64,000 nt of DNA, from positions 1 through 64,000 of the forward strand of contig MKUQ01000035.1 in the NCBI GenBank assembly GCA_001898645.1, read 5' to 3'. The notes under the pieces were generated by a model. That model was not told the DNA's origin. It ran no database searches and worked only from the letters and a program-made list of their open reading frames with translations. This DNA comes from Burkholderiales bacterium 70-64. Its GTDB lineage: Bacteria; Pseudomonadota; Gammaproteobacteria; Burkholderiales; Burkholderiaceae_E. Positions 36,809-45,972 of this stretch are shown here, piece by piece (positions within the stretch are counted from its first letter, which is position 1; each line of letters begins with the position of its first letter). The position numbers and the translations under genes are program-made.

Positions 36809-37418
36809 CGATGCGGCGCGGCGCCTCGCCGAGGCGCTCGCGCCCTGGCGCGGGCAGCGCCCGCTGGTGCTGGCGATTCCGCGCGGCGCGGTGCCGATGG
36901 GGCGGCTGGTCGCCGAGGCGCTGGGCGGCGAGCTGGACGTGGTGCTGGTGCGCAAGATCGGCGCGCGCTACCACCCCGAGTTCGCCCTGGCCGCCATCGA
37001 CGAGACGGGCGAGCTGCAATGGACGCCGGGCATCGATCCGGCGGCGGCCGACCCGATGTGGCTCGAGCACGAGAAACATGCGCAGCTCGACCTGCTGCGC
37101 CAGCGCCGCGCCCGCTACCGGCGCGGCCGCGAAGCGATCGATCCGGCCGGGCGCGTGGTGATCGTCGTCGACGATGGCCTGGCCACCGGCTCGACGATGG
37201 CCGCGGCGCTGCACGCCATCCGCGCGCGCAAGCCGGCGCGCCTGATCTGCGCGGTGCCGGTCGCCGCGCCCTCGGCGCTGGAGCGGGTGCGCCCGTTCGC
37301 CGACGAGGTGGTGTGCCTGTCGGCGCCGACGTCGTTCCAGGCGGTGTCGCAGTTCTACGGCCGCTTCCCCCAGATCGAGGACGACGAGGTCGAGCGGATC
37401 CTGGCCGGCGTGGGCTGA
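36792..37418 (+). CDS. Phosphoribosyltransferase-domain protein
   Basis: A 208-residue protein with a type I PRTase core: LAIPRGAVPMGRLVAEAL, VVIVVDDGLATGSTM (PRPP-binding DDGxATG loop) and a C-terminal CLSAPTSFQAVSQFYGRFPQ found in the phosphoribosyltransferase family often adjacent to dienelactone-hydrolase-type genes. The base it uses is unknown. The ATG has GAGG just upstream. It overlaps the PyrR-like gene by 17 bases, so two PRTases are made from one message. Confidence 0.82.
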   Translation: MFEDRDDAARRLAEALAPWRGQRPLVLAIPRGAVPMGRLVAEALGGELDVVLVRKIGARYHPEFALAAIDETGELQWTPGIDPAAADPMWLEHEKHAQLDLLRQRRARYRRGREAIDPAGRVVIVVDDGLATGSTMAAALHAIRARKPARLICAVPVAAPSALERVRPFADEVVCLSAPTSFQAVSQFYGRFPQIEDDEVERILAGVG

Positions 37419-37455
37419 AGGGAAAGGTCCCGCCGGCAGGGCCGGCCGGCTGCGC

Positions 37456-37499
37456 TTGACACCCCGAGGGGTATACTGGAAGATAGTAATCTATTACTA
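37456..37499 (+). promoter_or_regulatory. Promoter region and AGTAAT-N2-ATTACT operator of the TetR-efflux operon
   Basis: TAGTAAT-CT-ATTACTA (37484-37499) is a perfect 16-base inverted repeat 24 bases before the TetR start. A TTGACA lies at 37456-37461 and is followed by a G-C-rich dyad ACCCC-GA-GGGGT (37461-37472). No -10 fits at 17 bases; GATAGT at 37482-37487 is 20 bases away. The operator form recurs in front of the paralogous TetR at 47518. Confidence 0.65.
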
Positions 37500-37522
37500 A
37501 CTTTCAGGAGGCCTGGCCGGCC

Positions 37523-38131
37523 ATGGATGCCCCGGTGCGACACCTTCCCGCCGACGAGCGGCGCGCGGTCACGGTGGAAACGGTGATCGGGTTGGCCGCC
37601 GAGCAGAACCCGAGCGAAATCACCACCGCTGCCATCGCGACGCGCATGGGGCTGACCCAGGGCGCACTGTTTCGCCATTTCCCCACCAAGGACGCGATCT
37701 GGCAGGCGGTGATGGAGTGGGTCGCAGAGCGGCTCTTCGCGCGCATCGAGCGCGCGGCTGCCGGGGCCGCCACCCCGCTGGCGGCACTCGAGGCGATCTT
37801 CCAGGCGCACGTCGAGTTCATCGCTGCGCATCCGGGCGTGCCGCGCATGCTGTTCGGGGAGTTGCAGCGAGCCGAAGGTTCCGCCGCCAGGCGGATGGTG
37901 CAGGCGCTGCTCGTTCGCTACCGCGCGCGTGTGGTGGAGCTGATCGCGCAGGGCCAGGCGCAGGGAGAGATCGCCGCCGAAATCGACCCGGCCCCGGCAG
38001 CGACGCTTTTCATCGGCGCCGTCCAGGGCCTGGTCATGCAATCCATGCTGGCCGGCGACGTCAAGCGCATGCGGCGCGATGCGCCGGGTGCCTTCGCGAT
38101 CTTCCGGCGCGGCATCGGAAGCGCGTCGTGA
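37523..38131 (+). CDS. TetR-family regulator of the efflux operon
   Basis: A 202-residue TetR regulator. The helix-turn-helix is ITTAAIATRMGLTQGALFRHFPTKDAIW; the C-terminal half matches the regulator family that controls HlyD/MacB-like efflux operons. It is closely similar in the DNA-reading helix (GALFRHFPxKDAIW) to the TetR at 46805-47518. It heads the efflux operon: its stop codon overlaps the HlyD start (GTGA). AGGAGG is 12 bases before the ATG. Confidence 0.92.
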   Translation: MDAPVRHLPADERRAVTVETVIGLAAEQNPSEITTAAIATRMGLTQGALFRHFPTKDAIWQAVMEWVAERLFARIERAAAGAATPLAALEAIFQAHVEFIAAHPGVPRMLFGELQRAEGSAARRMVQALLVRYRARVVELIAQGQAQGEIAAEIDPAPAATLFIGAVQGLVMQSMLAGDVKRMRRDAPGAFAIFRRGIGSAS

Positions 38132-39321
38132 AGCGGCCCTCGATGAACCGGCGCACCCTGGGGCTGGGCACGGTGATCGCCGTGCTGGTGAGCCTGTTCG
38201 GCTGGGTGGCGGTGCGCTCCGGCCCGCTGGCGCCGGTGCCGGTGACCGTGGCCACGGTCGAGTCGCGCGCCATCGCCCCGGCGCTGTTCGGCATCGGCAC
38301 GGTCGAGTCGCGCTATACCTATCGCATCGGTCCGACCGTGGCCGGGCGGGTCGCGCGCGTCGACGTGCAGGTGGGCGACAGCGTGCGCGCCGGGCAGCAG
38401 GTCGGCGAGATGGATCCGATCGACCTCGACCAGCGCGTGGCTGCCCAGCAGGCGGCGCTGGATCGCGCGCGCGCCGGGGTGGCGGCGGGCGAGGCCCAGG
38501 TGCGCGATCTCGCTGCGCGCCTGGCCTTCGCCGAGACGCAGGCACGGCGCTATCAGCAACTGCTCGCGGCGCGCTCGGTGAGCGAAGAGGTGGCCGAGAC
38601 GCGCCGCCAGGAGCGCGACGTTGCCGAGGCCGGGCTGTCGGCGGCGCGCGCCGGCCTGGACGCCGCGCGCCGCGAGCAGGCGCGCGCCGGCGCCGAGCAC
38701 CAGGCGGCGTTGCGCCAGCGTGCCAGCCTGCGCCTGGTGGCGCCGTCCGCGGGCCTGGTGGCGGCGCGCCCGGCCGACCCGGGCACCACCGTGGTGGCCG
38801 GGCAGGCGGTGATCGAGGTCATCGACCCCGCAGCGATCTGGATCGACGTCCGCTTCGACCAGTTGCGCGCCGGGCAGCTGCGCGGCGGCCTGCCGGCGCG
38901 CGTCGAGTTGCGTTCGCGAACCGGCGAGGTGCTCGCGGGAAGGGTGCTGCGCATCGAGCCGCTGGCCGATGCGGTGACCGAGGAAGCGCTGGCCAAGGTG
39001 GTGTTCGATACCCTGCCGCAACCGGCGCCTTCGATGGGCGAGCTGGCCACGGTCACCGTCGAGCTGCCGGCGCTCGCTGCGCGCCCGAGCGTCTCGAACG
39101 CCAGCGTGGTGCGCGTCGACGGGCGGCTCGGCGTCTGGATGGTCGAAGCCGGCGGGCTGCGCTTCGCGCCGGTCAGGCTCGGGGCCTCCGACCTCGACGG
39201 GCGCATGCAGGTGCTCGAGGGCCTGGACGGCGGCGAGCGGGTGGTGGTCCACAGCCAGCGTGCGCTCGATGCGCGCAGCCGCATCCAGGTCGTCGACCGG
39301 CTTCCGGGCCTGCCGTCGTGA
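38128..39321 (+). CDS. HlyD-family membrane fusion protein
   Basis: A 397-residue periplasmic adaptor anchored by one N-terminal helix (LGLGTVIAVLVSLFGWVAV). The lipoyl/barrel-sandwich half reads RIGPTVAGRVARVDVQVGDSVRAGQQ, a coiled-coil hairpin covers about 95-200, and the beta-barrel region follows. It connects the inner-membrane permease to the outer-membrane channel of the same operon. The GTG at 38128 overlaps the TetR stop (GTGA); an ATG at 38143 is the alternative. Confidence 0.9.
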   Translation: MKRPSMNRRTLGLGTVIAVLVSLFGWVAVRSGPLAPVPVTVATVESRAIAPALFGIGTVESRYTYRIGPTVAGRVARVDVQVGDSVRAGQQVGEMDPIDLDQRVAAQQAALDRARAGVAAGEAQVRDLAARLAFAETQARRYQQLLAARSVSEEVAETRRQERDVAEAGLSAARAGLDAARREQARAGAEHQAALRQRASLRLVAPSAGLVAARPADPGTTVVAGQAVIEVIDPAAIWIDVRFDQLRAGQLRGGLPARVELRSRTGEVLAGRVLRIEPLADAVTEEALAKVVFDTLPQPAPSMGELATVTVELPALAARPSVSNASVVRVDGRLGVWMVEAGGLRFAPVRLGASDLDGRMQVLEGLDGGERVVVHSQRALDARSRIQVVDRLPGLPS

Positions 39322-40520
39322 TCAGCCTGGCCGGGCGCGACATCCTGCAATCGTGGGGCAAGTTCGTCTTCACGGGCGTGGGGCTGGGCCTGCTGATCGG
39401 CGCCACGCTCACCATGGCGGGGGTCTACCGCGGCATGGTCGACGATGCGCGGGTGCTGCTCGAAAGCAGCGGCGCCGACCTGTGGGTGGTGCAGCAGGAC
39501 ACCCTCGGACCCTATGCCGAGTCGTCGAGCCTGTACGACGACACCTGGCGCGGCATCCTCGCCATGCCGGGCGTGGCGAGCGCGGCCAGCGTCACCTACC
39601 TCACCATGCAGGTGCGCCGCGGCGAGCGCGACGTGCGCGCCATGGTGGCCGGTGTCGTTCCCGGAGGCCCGGGCGAGCCGGGGCAGCCCCGCCACCTGGT
39701 GGCCGGGCGCCACCTCACGCGCGGGCACTACGAGGCGGTGGCCGACCTCGCTACCGGCTTTGCACTGGGCGACCGGATCGGCATCCGGCGCAACACCTAC
39801 ACCGTGGTGGGCCTCACCCGCCGCATGGTGTCCTCGGGCGGCGACCCGATGGTGTTCATTCCGCTCAAGGATGCGCAGGAAGCCCAGTTCCTCAAGGACA
39901 ACGATGCCATCGTGCGCCAGCGCCGGCGCACGGCGCGCAACCCCGCCTTCGATCGTCCCGGCGTGCCCGGCCTGCTCGACGCGGTCATCGCCTCGCAGAG
40001 CGCCAACCCGTACGTCAACGCAGTGCTGGTGCGCCTGGCGTCCGGCTACGACGCGCGCGATGTCGCCGATCCGATCCGGCGCTGGAAGCGGCTGCAGGTG
40101 TACACCCGCGCGCAGATGGAGGAGATCCTCATCGGCAAGCTGATCGCGACCTCGGCGCGTCAGATCGGCCTCTTCCTGGTGATCCTGGCCATCGTCAGCG
40201 CGGCCATCGTGGCCTTCATCATCTACACCATGACGCTCGGCAAGATCCGCGAGATCGCGGTGCTCAAGCTCATCGGCACGAAGAACGCCACCATCGCCTC
40301 GATGATCCTGCAGCAGGCGGTGCTGCTCGGCCTGATCGGCTTCGTGGTCGGCAAGGTGGCCGCCACGCTGTGGGCACCCGTCTTCCCGCGCAACATCGTG
40401 CTCGAGGCGGGCGATGCGGCGCGCGCCATCGCCGCCGTGCTGGTCATCTGCGTGCTGGCCAGCGTAGTGGCGATCCGGGCCGCGCTGAAGGTCGATCCGG
40501 CGGAGGCGGTCGGTGGCTGA
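39318..40520 (+). CDS. FtsX/DevC-type ABC permease
   Basis: A 400-residue ABC permease of the MacB/FtsX class: one N-terminal helix (VFTGVGLGLLIGATLTMAG), a large periplasmic domain (about 40-270), and three C-terminal helices (IGLFLVILAIVSAAIVAFIIYTM, a MILQQAVLLGLIGFVVGK region, and AIAAVLVICVLASVVAI). The coupling motif ALKVDPAEAV ends the protein. Together with the ATPase, the HlyD adaptor and the NodT channel it forms a complete DevBCA-like exporter. The GTG overlaps the adaptor stop. Substrate unknown. Confidence 0.9.
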   Translation: MISLAGRDILQSWGKFVFTGVGLGLLIGATLTMAGVYRGMVDDARVLLESSGADLWVVQQDTLGPYAESSSLYDDTWRGILAMPGVASAASVTYLTMQVRRGERDVRAMVAGVVPGGPGEPGQPRHLVAGRHLTRGHYEAVADLATGFALGDRIGIRRNTYTVVGLTRRMVSSGGDPMVFIPLKDAQEAQFLKDNDAIVRQRRRTARNPAFDRPGVPGLLDAVIASQSANPYVNAVLVRLASGYDARDVADPIRRWKRLQVYTRAQMEEILIGKLIATSARQIGLFLVILAIVSAAIVAFIIYTMTLGKIREIAVLKLIGTKNATIASMILQQAVLLGLIGFVVGKVAATLWAPVFPRNIVLEAGDAARAIAAVLVICVLASVVAIRAALKVDPAEAVGG

Positions 40521-41262
40521 TCGGTCCGTGCTCGACCGGCCGGTGGTCGATCGACGGCCTCCGGGCATCCGCATCGAGGGCCTGCGCAAGCGCTACGGCG
40601 AGGGTGAAACGGCGGTCGACGCCCTGAAGCACGTCGACATGGTCGTGGCGCCGGGCGAGGTCGTGGGGCTGATCGGCCCGTCCGGCTCGGGCAAGAGCAC
40701 GCTCCTGAAGTGCCTGGGCGCGGTGATCGAGCCGAGCGGAGGGCGCATGACGCTGGGCGACCGGCTCACCTACGACGACGGCTGGAAGATCCGCGACCTC
40801 CGCGAGCTGCGCCGCGACCGGATCGGCTTCGTGTTCCAGGCACCGTACCTGATCCCCTTCCTCGATGCCACCGACAACGTCGCGCTGCTGCCGATGCTGG
40901 CCGGGCGCCCGAACGAGGAGGCGCGCCGGCGCGCGCACGAGGTGCTCGCCGCGCTGGACGTGGCGCACCGCGCACGCGCCATGCCGGCACAGCTTTCCGG
41001 CGGCGAGCAGCAGCGGGTGGCGATCGCGCGTGCGCTGGTGAACCGGCCGCCGGTGATCCTCGCGGACGAGCCCACCGCGCCCCTCGACAGCGAACGCGCG
41101 CTGGCGGTGATCCGGATCCTCAACGAGATGGCCCGGCAGTACGAGACCGCGGTCGTCGTCGTGACGCACGACGAGAAGATCATCCCGACCTTCCGGCGCA
41201 TCTATCAGATCCGCGACGGGCGCACCCACGAGGAAGCCGGCGAAGGGAGGTCGTTCGAATGA
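40513..41262 (+). CDS. ABC exporter ATPase (LolD/MacB/DevA type)
   Basis: A 249-residue ATPase with Walker [11 protein letters not shown]-loop [11 protein letters not shown], signature [15 protein letters not shown], and Walker [15 protein letters not shown]. The Walker B tail is TAPLD where the family normally has TGNLD or TANLD, a Pro in the D-loop lead. The GTG start overlaps the permease end by eight bases, and its stop overlaps the NodT start (ATGA). A His in VVVVTHDE completes the H-loop. Confidence 0.92.
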   Translation: MADRSVLDRPVVDRRPPGIRIEGLRKRYGEGETAVDALKHVDMVVAPGEVVGLIGPSGSGKSTLLKCLGAVIEPSGGRMTLGDRLTYDDGWKIRDLRELRRDRIGFVFQAPYLIPFLDATDNVALLPMLAGRPNEEARRRAHEVLAALDVAHRARAMPAQLSGGEQQRVAIARALVNRPPVILADEPTAPLDSERALAVIRILNEMARQYETAVVVVTHDEKIIPTFRRIYQIRDGRTHEEAGEGRSFE

Positions 41263-42767
41263 ATCATCGTGGGCCGTTTCCGGCGCATCCGCCGCGGCGC
41301 TCGCGCGGGTGGCCGGGCATGCACCGGCGTGCCGTGCTCGCTGCCGGCGCGCTGGCGCTGGCCGGCTGCGCCGCAGGACCCGACTGGCGACGCCCGCCGG
41401 CACCGGCGGCGGACCGCTACACCGCCGGCGCAGCGCCTTCCGTCACCGCCGCAGCCGGCGTCCCCCTCGGCGAGGCCCAGCGCCTGGTCGCGGGCGCGTC
41501 GCCCGAGGCGCAGTGGTGGCGCGGGTTGCGCTCGGCGCGGCTCGATGCGCTCGTCGAAGAGGCCCTGCAGGCCAGCCCGACACTGGAAGCGGCGAGCGCG
41601 ACGCTGCGCCAGGCGCAGGAGACCCTCGCGGCGCGCACCGGCGCGACCGTCTATCCGCAGGCCGACGTCGCAGCGGGCGTGCAACGCCAGCACATCAACG
41701 GCGCACCACTCGGGCAATCGGGCGCCGAGCGCACCTTCGAGCTGTACACGGCTACGCTGGGCGCAGCCTGGGATCCCGACCTGGCCGGCGGCAACCGGCG
41801 CACGCTGGAAGCACTGGCCGCCCAGGTGGAGCATCAGCGCTACCAACTGGAGGCGTCACGCCTGGCGCTGGCCGGCAACGTGGCGAGCACCGCGATCGTG
41901 CAGGCGAAGTGGGCCGCGCAACTGCAGGCCGGCGAGGCGATCGTGGCGGCGCAGGCCGGGCAGGTCGACATCACGCGCCGGCGCCTGGCGCTGGGGGCGG
42001 CGTCGCACGAAGACCTGCTGGCGCTCGAGGCGCAACTCGCGCAGGCGCGCGCCCAGTTGCCCGCACTGCGCGGCCGGCTCGCGCAGGCCGATCACCTGCT
42101 TGCCGTGCTGCTCGGCCGTGCTCCTGCCGAGGATGCGACGCCGCGCTTCGCACTGGCCGAGTTCGGGCTTCCCGCCGATCTGCCGCTGCGCCTGCCTTCG
42201 GAGCTGGTGCGCCGGCGCCCGGACATCCGGGCCTCGGAAGCCCTGATGCACGCGGCCAATGCGCAGCACGGGGCGGCACTTGCCAGGCTATATCCGCGCA
42301 TCACGCTGAGCGCCTCGCTCGGTTCACAGGCGCTGGCCGGCAGCGCCCTCTTCGGCGCCGGTTCCATGGCCTGGGGGCTTGCCGGCCAATTGGCCCAGCC
42401 CTTGTTCCAGCCGGGATTGCCTGCCGAGGCGCGCGCGGCCGAAGCCGGTTTCGAGGCGGCAGCCGCGAACTACCGGCAGACCGTGCTGCAGGCCTTGCGC
42501 GGCGTGGCCGACGTGCTGCGCGCGCTCGAGCACGATGCGCAGGCGCTCGCCGCGCAGGCCGACGCAGACGCCGCAGCGCAGGCCTCGCTGGCATCGATTC
42601 GAAGGCGCCACGAGCTCGGCGTGGCCAGCTACCTGCAGTTGCTGGTGGCCGAGCAGCAGGCGCAGCAGGCACGCCTCGACCTGATCGCGACGCAGGCGCA
42701 GCGGCTGCTCGATTCGGTTGCCCTCTACCAGGCGATGGGGGGAAGCGCTCTCGACGGCGACGGCTGA
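41259..42767 (+). CDS. NodT-family outer-membrane efflux lipoprotein
   Basis: A 502-residue TolC-like channel subunit of the RND/ABC NodT family. A lipobox ALAGC follows MHRRAVLAAGALAL near residue 36, then SPEAQWWRGLRSARLDALVEEAL, and the family LPSELVRRRPDIRASEAL stretch is intact, as is the second OEP repeat. A start at 41319 would place the lipobox at an ordinary distance. It overlaps the ATPase stop (ATGA), so the channel is part of the efflux operon. A hairpin follows its stop. Confidence 0.92.
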   Translation: MNHRGPFPAHPPRRSRGWPGMHRRAVLAAGALALAGCAAGPDWRRPPAPAADRYTAGAAPSVTAAAGVPLGEAQRLVAGASPEAQWWRGLRSARLDALVEEALQASPTLEAASATLRQAQETLAARTGATVYPQADVAAGVQRQHINGAPLGQSGAERTFELYTATLGAAWDPDLAGGNRRTLEALAAQVEHQRYQLEASRLALAGNVASTAIVQAKWAAQLQAGEAIVAAQAGQVDITRRRLALGAASHEDLLALEAQLAQARAQLPALRGRLAQADHLLAVLLGRAPAEDATPRFALAEFGLPADLPLRLPSELVRRRPDIRASEALMHAANAQHGAALARLYPRITLSASLGSQALAGSALFGAGSMAWGLAGQLAQPLFQPGLPAEARAAEAGFEAAAANYRQTVLQALRGVADVLRALEHDAQALAAQADADAAAQASLASIRRRHELGVASYLQLLVAEQQAQQARLDLIATQAQRLLDSVALYQAMGGSALDGDG

Positions 42768-42779
42768 AAGGGTTGCGGC

Positions 42780-42794
42780 GCGGCCGATGGCCGC
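42780..42794. terminator. Terminator-like hairpin between NodT and histidine kinase genes
   Basis: GCGGCC-GAT-GGCCGC is a perfect 6-base stem with a three-base loop, between two convergent stop codons (42767 and 42815). It has no T tract. Confidence 0.35.
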
Positions 42795-42814
42795 TGCCCG
42801 CGAGCGCCGTCTGC

Positions 42815-44257
42815 TCAGGAGGGCGTGAAGCTTCCCGGCCGGGGAGCCGAGAGCGCCGATCGTCCGGCGGGTTCGTGACCCGGCGGCATCGGCAGCGTGA
42901 TCGCCACGTGCAGGCCGCCGAGCGAGGTGGAGCGCTGGTAGCGGATCGTGCCTTCGTATTGCGCCACGATGTCGCCGACGATCGCCAGTCCCATGCCATG
43001 CCCCGGCCGACGCTCGTCGCCGCGCAGGCCGGCCGTGCCGATGCGTTCGAGCAGCGGCTCGGGCACGCCCGGACCGTCGTCTTCGATGTCGATGGCGAGC
43101 ACCGCCGCGGTCCCTTCGTGCTCGGGTGGCCGTGGCACCGTGCCGCCGGCGAGCGACAGCGTCACCCGTGCGCGGCTGCGCGCCCACTTGCAGGCGTTGT
43201 CGAGCAGGTTGCCGATCAGCTCCAGCATGTCTTCCCGATCGAACGGCAGGTTCGCGTCGGGCGCCTCGACGGCGATGTCCACGGCTCGATCGCGATGCAG
43301 GCGGCGTACCGCCTGCGCCAGCGCAGCGAGCTGCACGCGCGCCTCGAAGGGCTCGCCCGCGGCCCCGGCCCCTGCCAGGCGCGCGCGATGCAGCTCGCGC
43401 TCGATGGTTTCGCGCATCGCGTCGAGCTGCCTGTGCACGTCGGCGGCCAGTTGCGGTTGGCCGAGCGCGGCGAGGTCGTCCGCGGCGTGACCGAGCGAGG
43501 CCAGTGGCGTCTTGAGCGCGTGGGAGAGGTTGCCGGCGGCATGCCGGATGCGCCCGAGGCGCCGGGCGTGGTGCCGTGCCAGGCGACCCAGCGCATCGAG
43601 GATGGGCTGCACCTCGGAAGGCGCCGGTCGCGCCGAGCCCGTGGCATCCGATGGCGGCACCTCGCCGCGCTCCAGCCGGCGGCACGTCCGCACTGCCTCG
43701 TCCAGCGGCGCCAGTCCGCGCACCAGCAGGCGGCGCTGCAGCGCCAGCAGCGCCAGCAGCGCCAGCGCCACCCCGATCAGCAGCCGCGTGCGGAAGCGGT
43801 CGATGGCGGCGTCCAGCGGACCGATATCCTCGGCGACCTGCACCACGATACCGCCGTCCGGCGCCGCGAAACGCCGGGCATAGACCAGCAGCGACTGCCC
43901 GGCCGGCCCGAGGCGCTGCTCGACCGATTCGCGGCGGCCGGCATCGAGCGTGGCGCCGAGGTCCTCGTCCCAGAGGGAGCGTGAGTGGATCGCCTCTCGC
44001 CCGAAGCGAATCACGAAGTAGCGGCCCGACAGCGGCAACTCGTAGGACGTGCCGGCAGCGCCTTCGACGGCGGCCTGCGGGTCGGTCGCGTCGAGCACGT
44101 GCGCGTACAGCAGTTCGGCGTCCTGGCGCAGGCGGGTCAGCACGTAGTCGTGCATCAGCCGCCGCGGGAAGTCCTGCAGGCCGAAGGCGAGCAGCCCCGC
44201 GGCCACCAGCAGCACCAGCGACAGCGACAGCGACAGCCGGTTGCGCAGCGAGTTCAC
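42815..44257 (-). CDS. Sensor histidine kinase, QseC/PhoQ-like
   Basis: A 480-residue sensor kinase. A helix at about 12-32 and one at 165-185 flank a periplasmic domain (about 33-164). HAMP-like linker, then the dimerisation H-box [16 protein letters not shown]-box [10 protein letters not shown]1 IEDDGPGVP, and G2 GHGMGLAIV are all present. The GTG start overlaps the response regulator stop (GTGA). It is third in the PepSY-regulator-kinase operon. The signal is unknown; PepSY-linked systems often sense envelope or cation conditions. Confidence 0.92.
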   Translation of the reverse strand: MNSLRNRLSLSLSLVLLVAAGLLAFGLQDFPRRLMHDYVLTRLRQDAELLYAHVLDATDPQAAVEGAAGTSYELPLSGRYFVIRFGREAIHSRSLWDEDLGATLDAGRRESVEQRLGPAGQSLLVYARRFAAPDGGIVVQVAEDIGPLDAAIDRFRTRLLIGVALALLALLALQRRLLVRGLAPLDEAVRTCRRLERGEVPPSDATGSARPAPSEVQPILDALGRLARHHARRLGRIRHAAGNLSHALKTPLASLGHAADDLAALGQPQLAADVHRQLDAMRETIERELHRARLAGAGAAGEPFEARVQLAALAQAVRRLHRDRAVDIAVEAPDANLPFDREDMLELIGNLLDNACKWARSRARVTLSLAGGTVPRPPEHEGTAAVLAIDIEDDGPGVPEPLLERIGTAGLRGDERRPGHGMGLAIVGDIVAQYEGTIRYQRSTSLGGLHVAITLPMPPGHEPAGRSALSAPRPGSFTPS

Positions 44258-44919
44258 CGGCCGCCCTGGAACACGTACCCCTGTCCGCGCCGGGTCTCGA
44301 TGCACGTGGCCCCGAGCAGGGTGCGCAACCTGCGCACGTAGACCTCGATCACGTTGCTGTCGCGCTCGGCGTCGTAGTCGTACACGTGCTCGGCCAGCCG
44401 CGTCTTGGACAGCACCTGGCCGGGATGGCGCATGAAGTAGCGCAACAGCCGGAACTCGGTGCCGGTGAGCGCTTGCTCGCGCCCGTCGTCGTGGAGCAGG
44501 CACTGGCGCGCCTCGTCCAGCCGCCAGGGGCCGGTGCGCAGCTCGGGCGCCTGCACGGGCGCGGCGCGCCGCAGCAGCGCCTGCACGCGCGCAAGCAGCT
44601 CCTCGACGTGGAACGGCTTGCCGAGGTAGTCGTCGGCGCCGGCCTGCAGGCCCGCCACGCGTTCGCTCCAGCCGTCGCGAGCGGTGAGGATCAGCACCGG
44701 GACGGTGTTGCCCGCCCCGCGCCACTCGCGCAGCATCGACAGCCCCGGCTTGCCGGGCAGGCCGAGATCGAGGATCACCGCATCGTACGGCTCGGTGGCG
44801 CCCAGGTGGGCGCCATCGATGCCGTCGGCGGCAAGGTCGACCGCGTAGCCCGCGCCCTTCAGGCGCTCGAGCAGGCGCTCGCCCAGCGCTGCGTCGTCCT
44901 CGACGATCAGCAGGCGCAT
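44254..44919 (-). CDS. OmpR-family response regulator
   Basis: A 221-residue regulator. The receiver (1-115) has VEDDAALG, the phospho-acceptor in [13 protein letters not shown] in LILTARD and K in YLGKPF. The winged-helix output (about 125-221) has [18 protein letters not shown] and [12 protein letters not shown], as in QseB/PhoP/PmrA. It overlaps the sensor kinase start (GTGA) and follows the PepSY gene by four bases. The TTCAGC direct repeat upstream of the operon is its likely target. Confidence 0.95.
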   Translation of the reverse strand: MRLLIVEDDAALGERLLERLKGAGYAVDLAADGIDGAHLGATEPYDAVILDLGLPGKPGLSMLREWRGAGNTVPVLILTARDGWSERVAGLQAGADDYLGKPFHVEELLARVQALLRRAAPVQAPELRTGPWRLDEARQCLLHDDGREQALTGTEFRLLRYFMRHPGQVLSKTRLAEHVYDYDAERDSNVIEVYVRRLRTLLGATCIETRRGQGYVFQGGR

Positions 44920-44923
44920 GCGC

Positions 44924-45253
44924 TCACCGCGACCTGCGCCGCAGCAGCTCGCCGCTGCCGGCGTCGAGCTCCAGCTTGTGCACGGCGTCGGCGTTGTCGA
45001 TCACCTTCACCTCGTAGACGTAGCGGCCGTTCTCGCGATCGAGCTCGACCTCCACCACCTGCCCGGGCTGCGCGGCGCGCGCGCGGCTCAGGATGTCCTC
45101 CATCGGGAGGATCTTGCCGCTCTCGCGCAGCTGGCGGACTTCCTGCTGGCGGATGCGATCGCTGGCGGCCGCGGGCGGCGCATCGACCAGCATCGCAGCG
45201 GCCGAGACCGCCGCGACGGCGGCGGCGGTGAAGATCCACGGGGTCTTGCTCAT
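44924..45253 (-). CDS. Small PepSY-domain periplasmic protein
   Basis: A 109-residue secreted protein: a signal peptide (about 1-30), a short helix [17 protein letters not shown], then a PepSY fold ([33 protein letters not shown]). PepSY proteins are proposed to inhibit peptidases or modulate the partner kinase. First gene of the two-component operon. Confidence 0.88.
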   Translation of the reverse strand: MSKTPWIFTAAAVAAVSAAAMLVDAPPAAASDRIRQQEVRQLRESGKILPMEDILSRARAAQPGQVVEVELDRENGRYVYEVKVIDNADAVHKLELDAGSGELLRRRSR

Positions 45254-45316
45254 CTTCCGGCTCCTTCGTTGACGCCCCGTCGGCGACGGGAACGCGGCGA
45301 AGTATCGCGGTGCGCC

Positions 45317-45333
45317 GCTGAAGCGAAGCTGAA
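45317..45333 (-). promoter_or_regulatory. Response-regulator direct repeat TTCAGC-N5-TTCAGC
   Basis: Read on the - strand, TTCAGC (45333-45328), spacer TTCGC, TTCAGC (45322-45317), a 6-5-6 direct repeat with an 11-base period, as for OmpR-family regulators such as PmrA or QseB. The -10-like GATACT (45306-45301) follows 10 bases later, so the repeat covers the -35 region. It lies 64 bases before the PepSY start and suggests autoregulation. Confidence 0.65.
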
Positions 45334-45362
45334 CGGCGCGGGCTCGATTCCCGCGGGCGAGT

Positions 45363-45944
45363 CTACGCCGCCGCCGGCTCGGGCGCCGTCCATTCCCGGC
45401 AGATCTTGCGCGTCTGCTCGCGTGCCAGCGGCTCGCCGGTGAGGCCGCACAGGTGACCGTCTCCGGCCGGCAGGAAATGCGCGCATTGCCGGCACACGCC
45501 GAAGGCGCGGTTGCCGTTCTGGCGCTGCAGCGCGGTCAGCAGCGCCCGCAGCCGCTCGCCGATGTCGGCCTGCGCGCCGGCGGCGCGCAGCGCCGCGTCG
45601 AGCCGCCGGGTCCAGCCGCGGGCGAGGACCGCCCGGCCCGCCGCGGTGAGCGCCAGATGCAGGTGCTTGCCGTCGCGCTCGTCGGGCTGGCGCGCGACGA
45701 GGCCCCGGCGCTCGAGCACCGCCAGCGTCTGCGACACCGTTCCGCGGGTGATCCCGAAGTATTCGGCTACCGCGATCGGCCGGTCGCTGTAGCGGTTGGC
45801 GCGGGCGAGGTAGGCCAGCACCTGCAGGTGGATGGGCAGCAGGCCGTGGCGCGCGGCGTCTTCGCGCACCGACTGCTGCAGCAGCGCCGCCAGGCGCTCG
45901 AGCAGCAGCGGGGTGTCGTCGACCGGCAACCAGGCATCGTCCAT
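45363..45944 (-). CDS. MarR-family repressor with C-terminal four-Cys extension
   Basis: A 193-residue MarR protein. The winged helix (AVAEYFGITRGTVSQTLAVLERRGLVARQPDERDGKH, about 59-94) is ordinary. The C terminus adds C151-x2-C154-x11-C166-x15-C182 with His156 and His164, a possible zinc or redox-active thiol site. It is divergent from two thiol-disulfide genes, with two identical-class 19-base dyads in between, one of them eight bases before its own start. This fits a thiol-sensing repressor controlling the redox genes and itself; the metal or redox state of the four Cys is not shown. Confidence 0.9.
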   Translation of the reverse strand: MDDAWLPVDDTPLLLERLAALLQQSVREDAARHGLLPIHLQVLAYLARANRYSDRPIAVAEYFGITRGTVSQTLAVLERRGLVARQPDERDGKHLHLALTAAGRAVLARGWTRRLDAALRAAGAQADIGERLRALLTALQRQNGNRAFGVCRQCAHFLPAGDGHLCGLTGEPLAREQTRKICREWTAPEPAAA

Positions 45945-45951
45945 CGCCGCA

Positions 45952-45970
45952 ATGTATCGCCTCGATACAT
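45952..45970. promoter_or_regulatory. MarR operator 1 (marR side)
   Basis: ATGTATCG-CCT-CGATACAT is a perfect 8-3-8 inverted repeat starting eight bases from the MarR start codon. It would cover the marR ribosome site or transcription start. Confidence 0.75.
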
Positions 45971-45972
45971 CG

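Noticed and set aside
37472..37477. TATACT as -10 of the TetR-efflux promoter
   Set aside because: It is only 10 bases from TTGACA, too close for a normal promoter.
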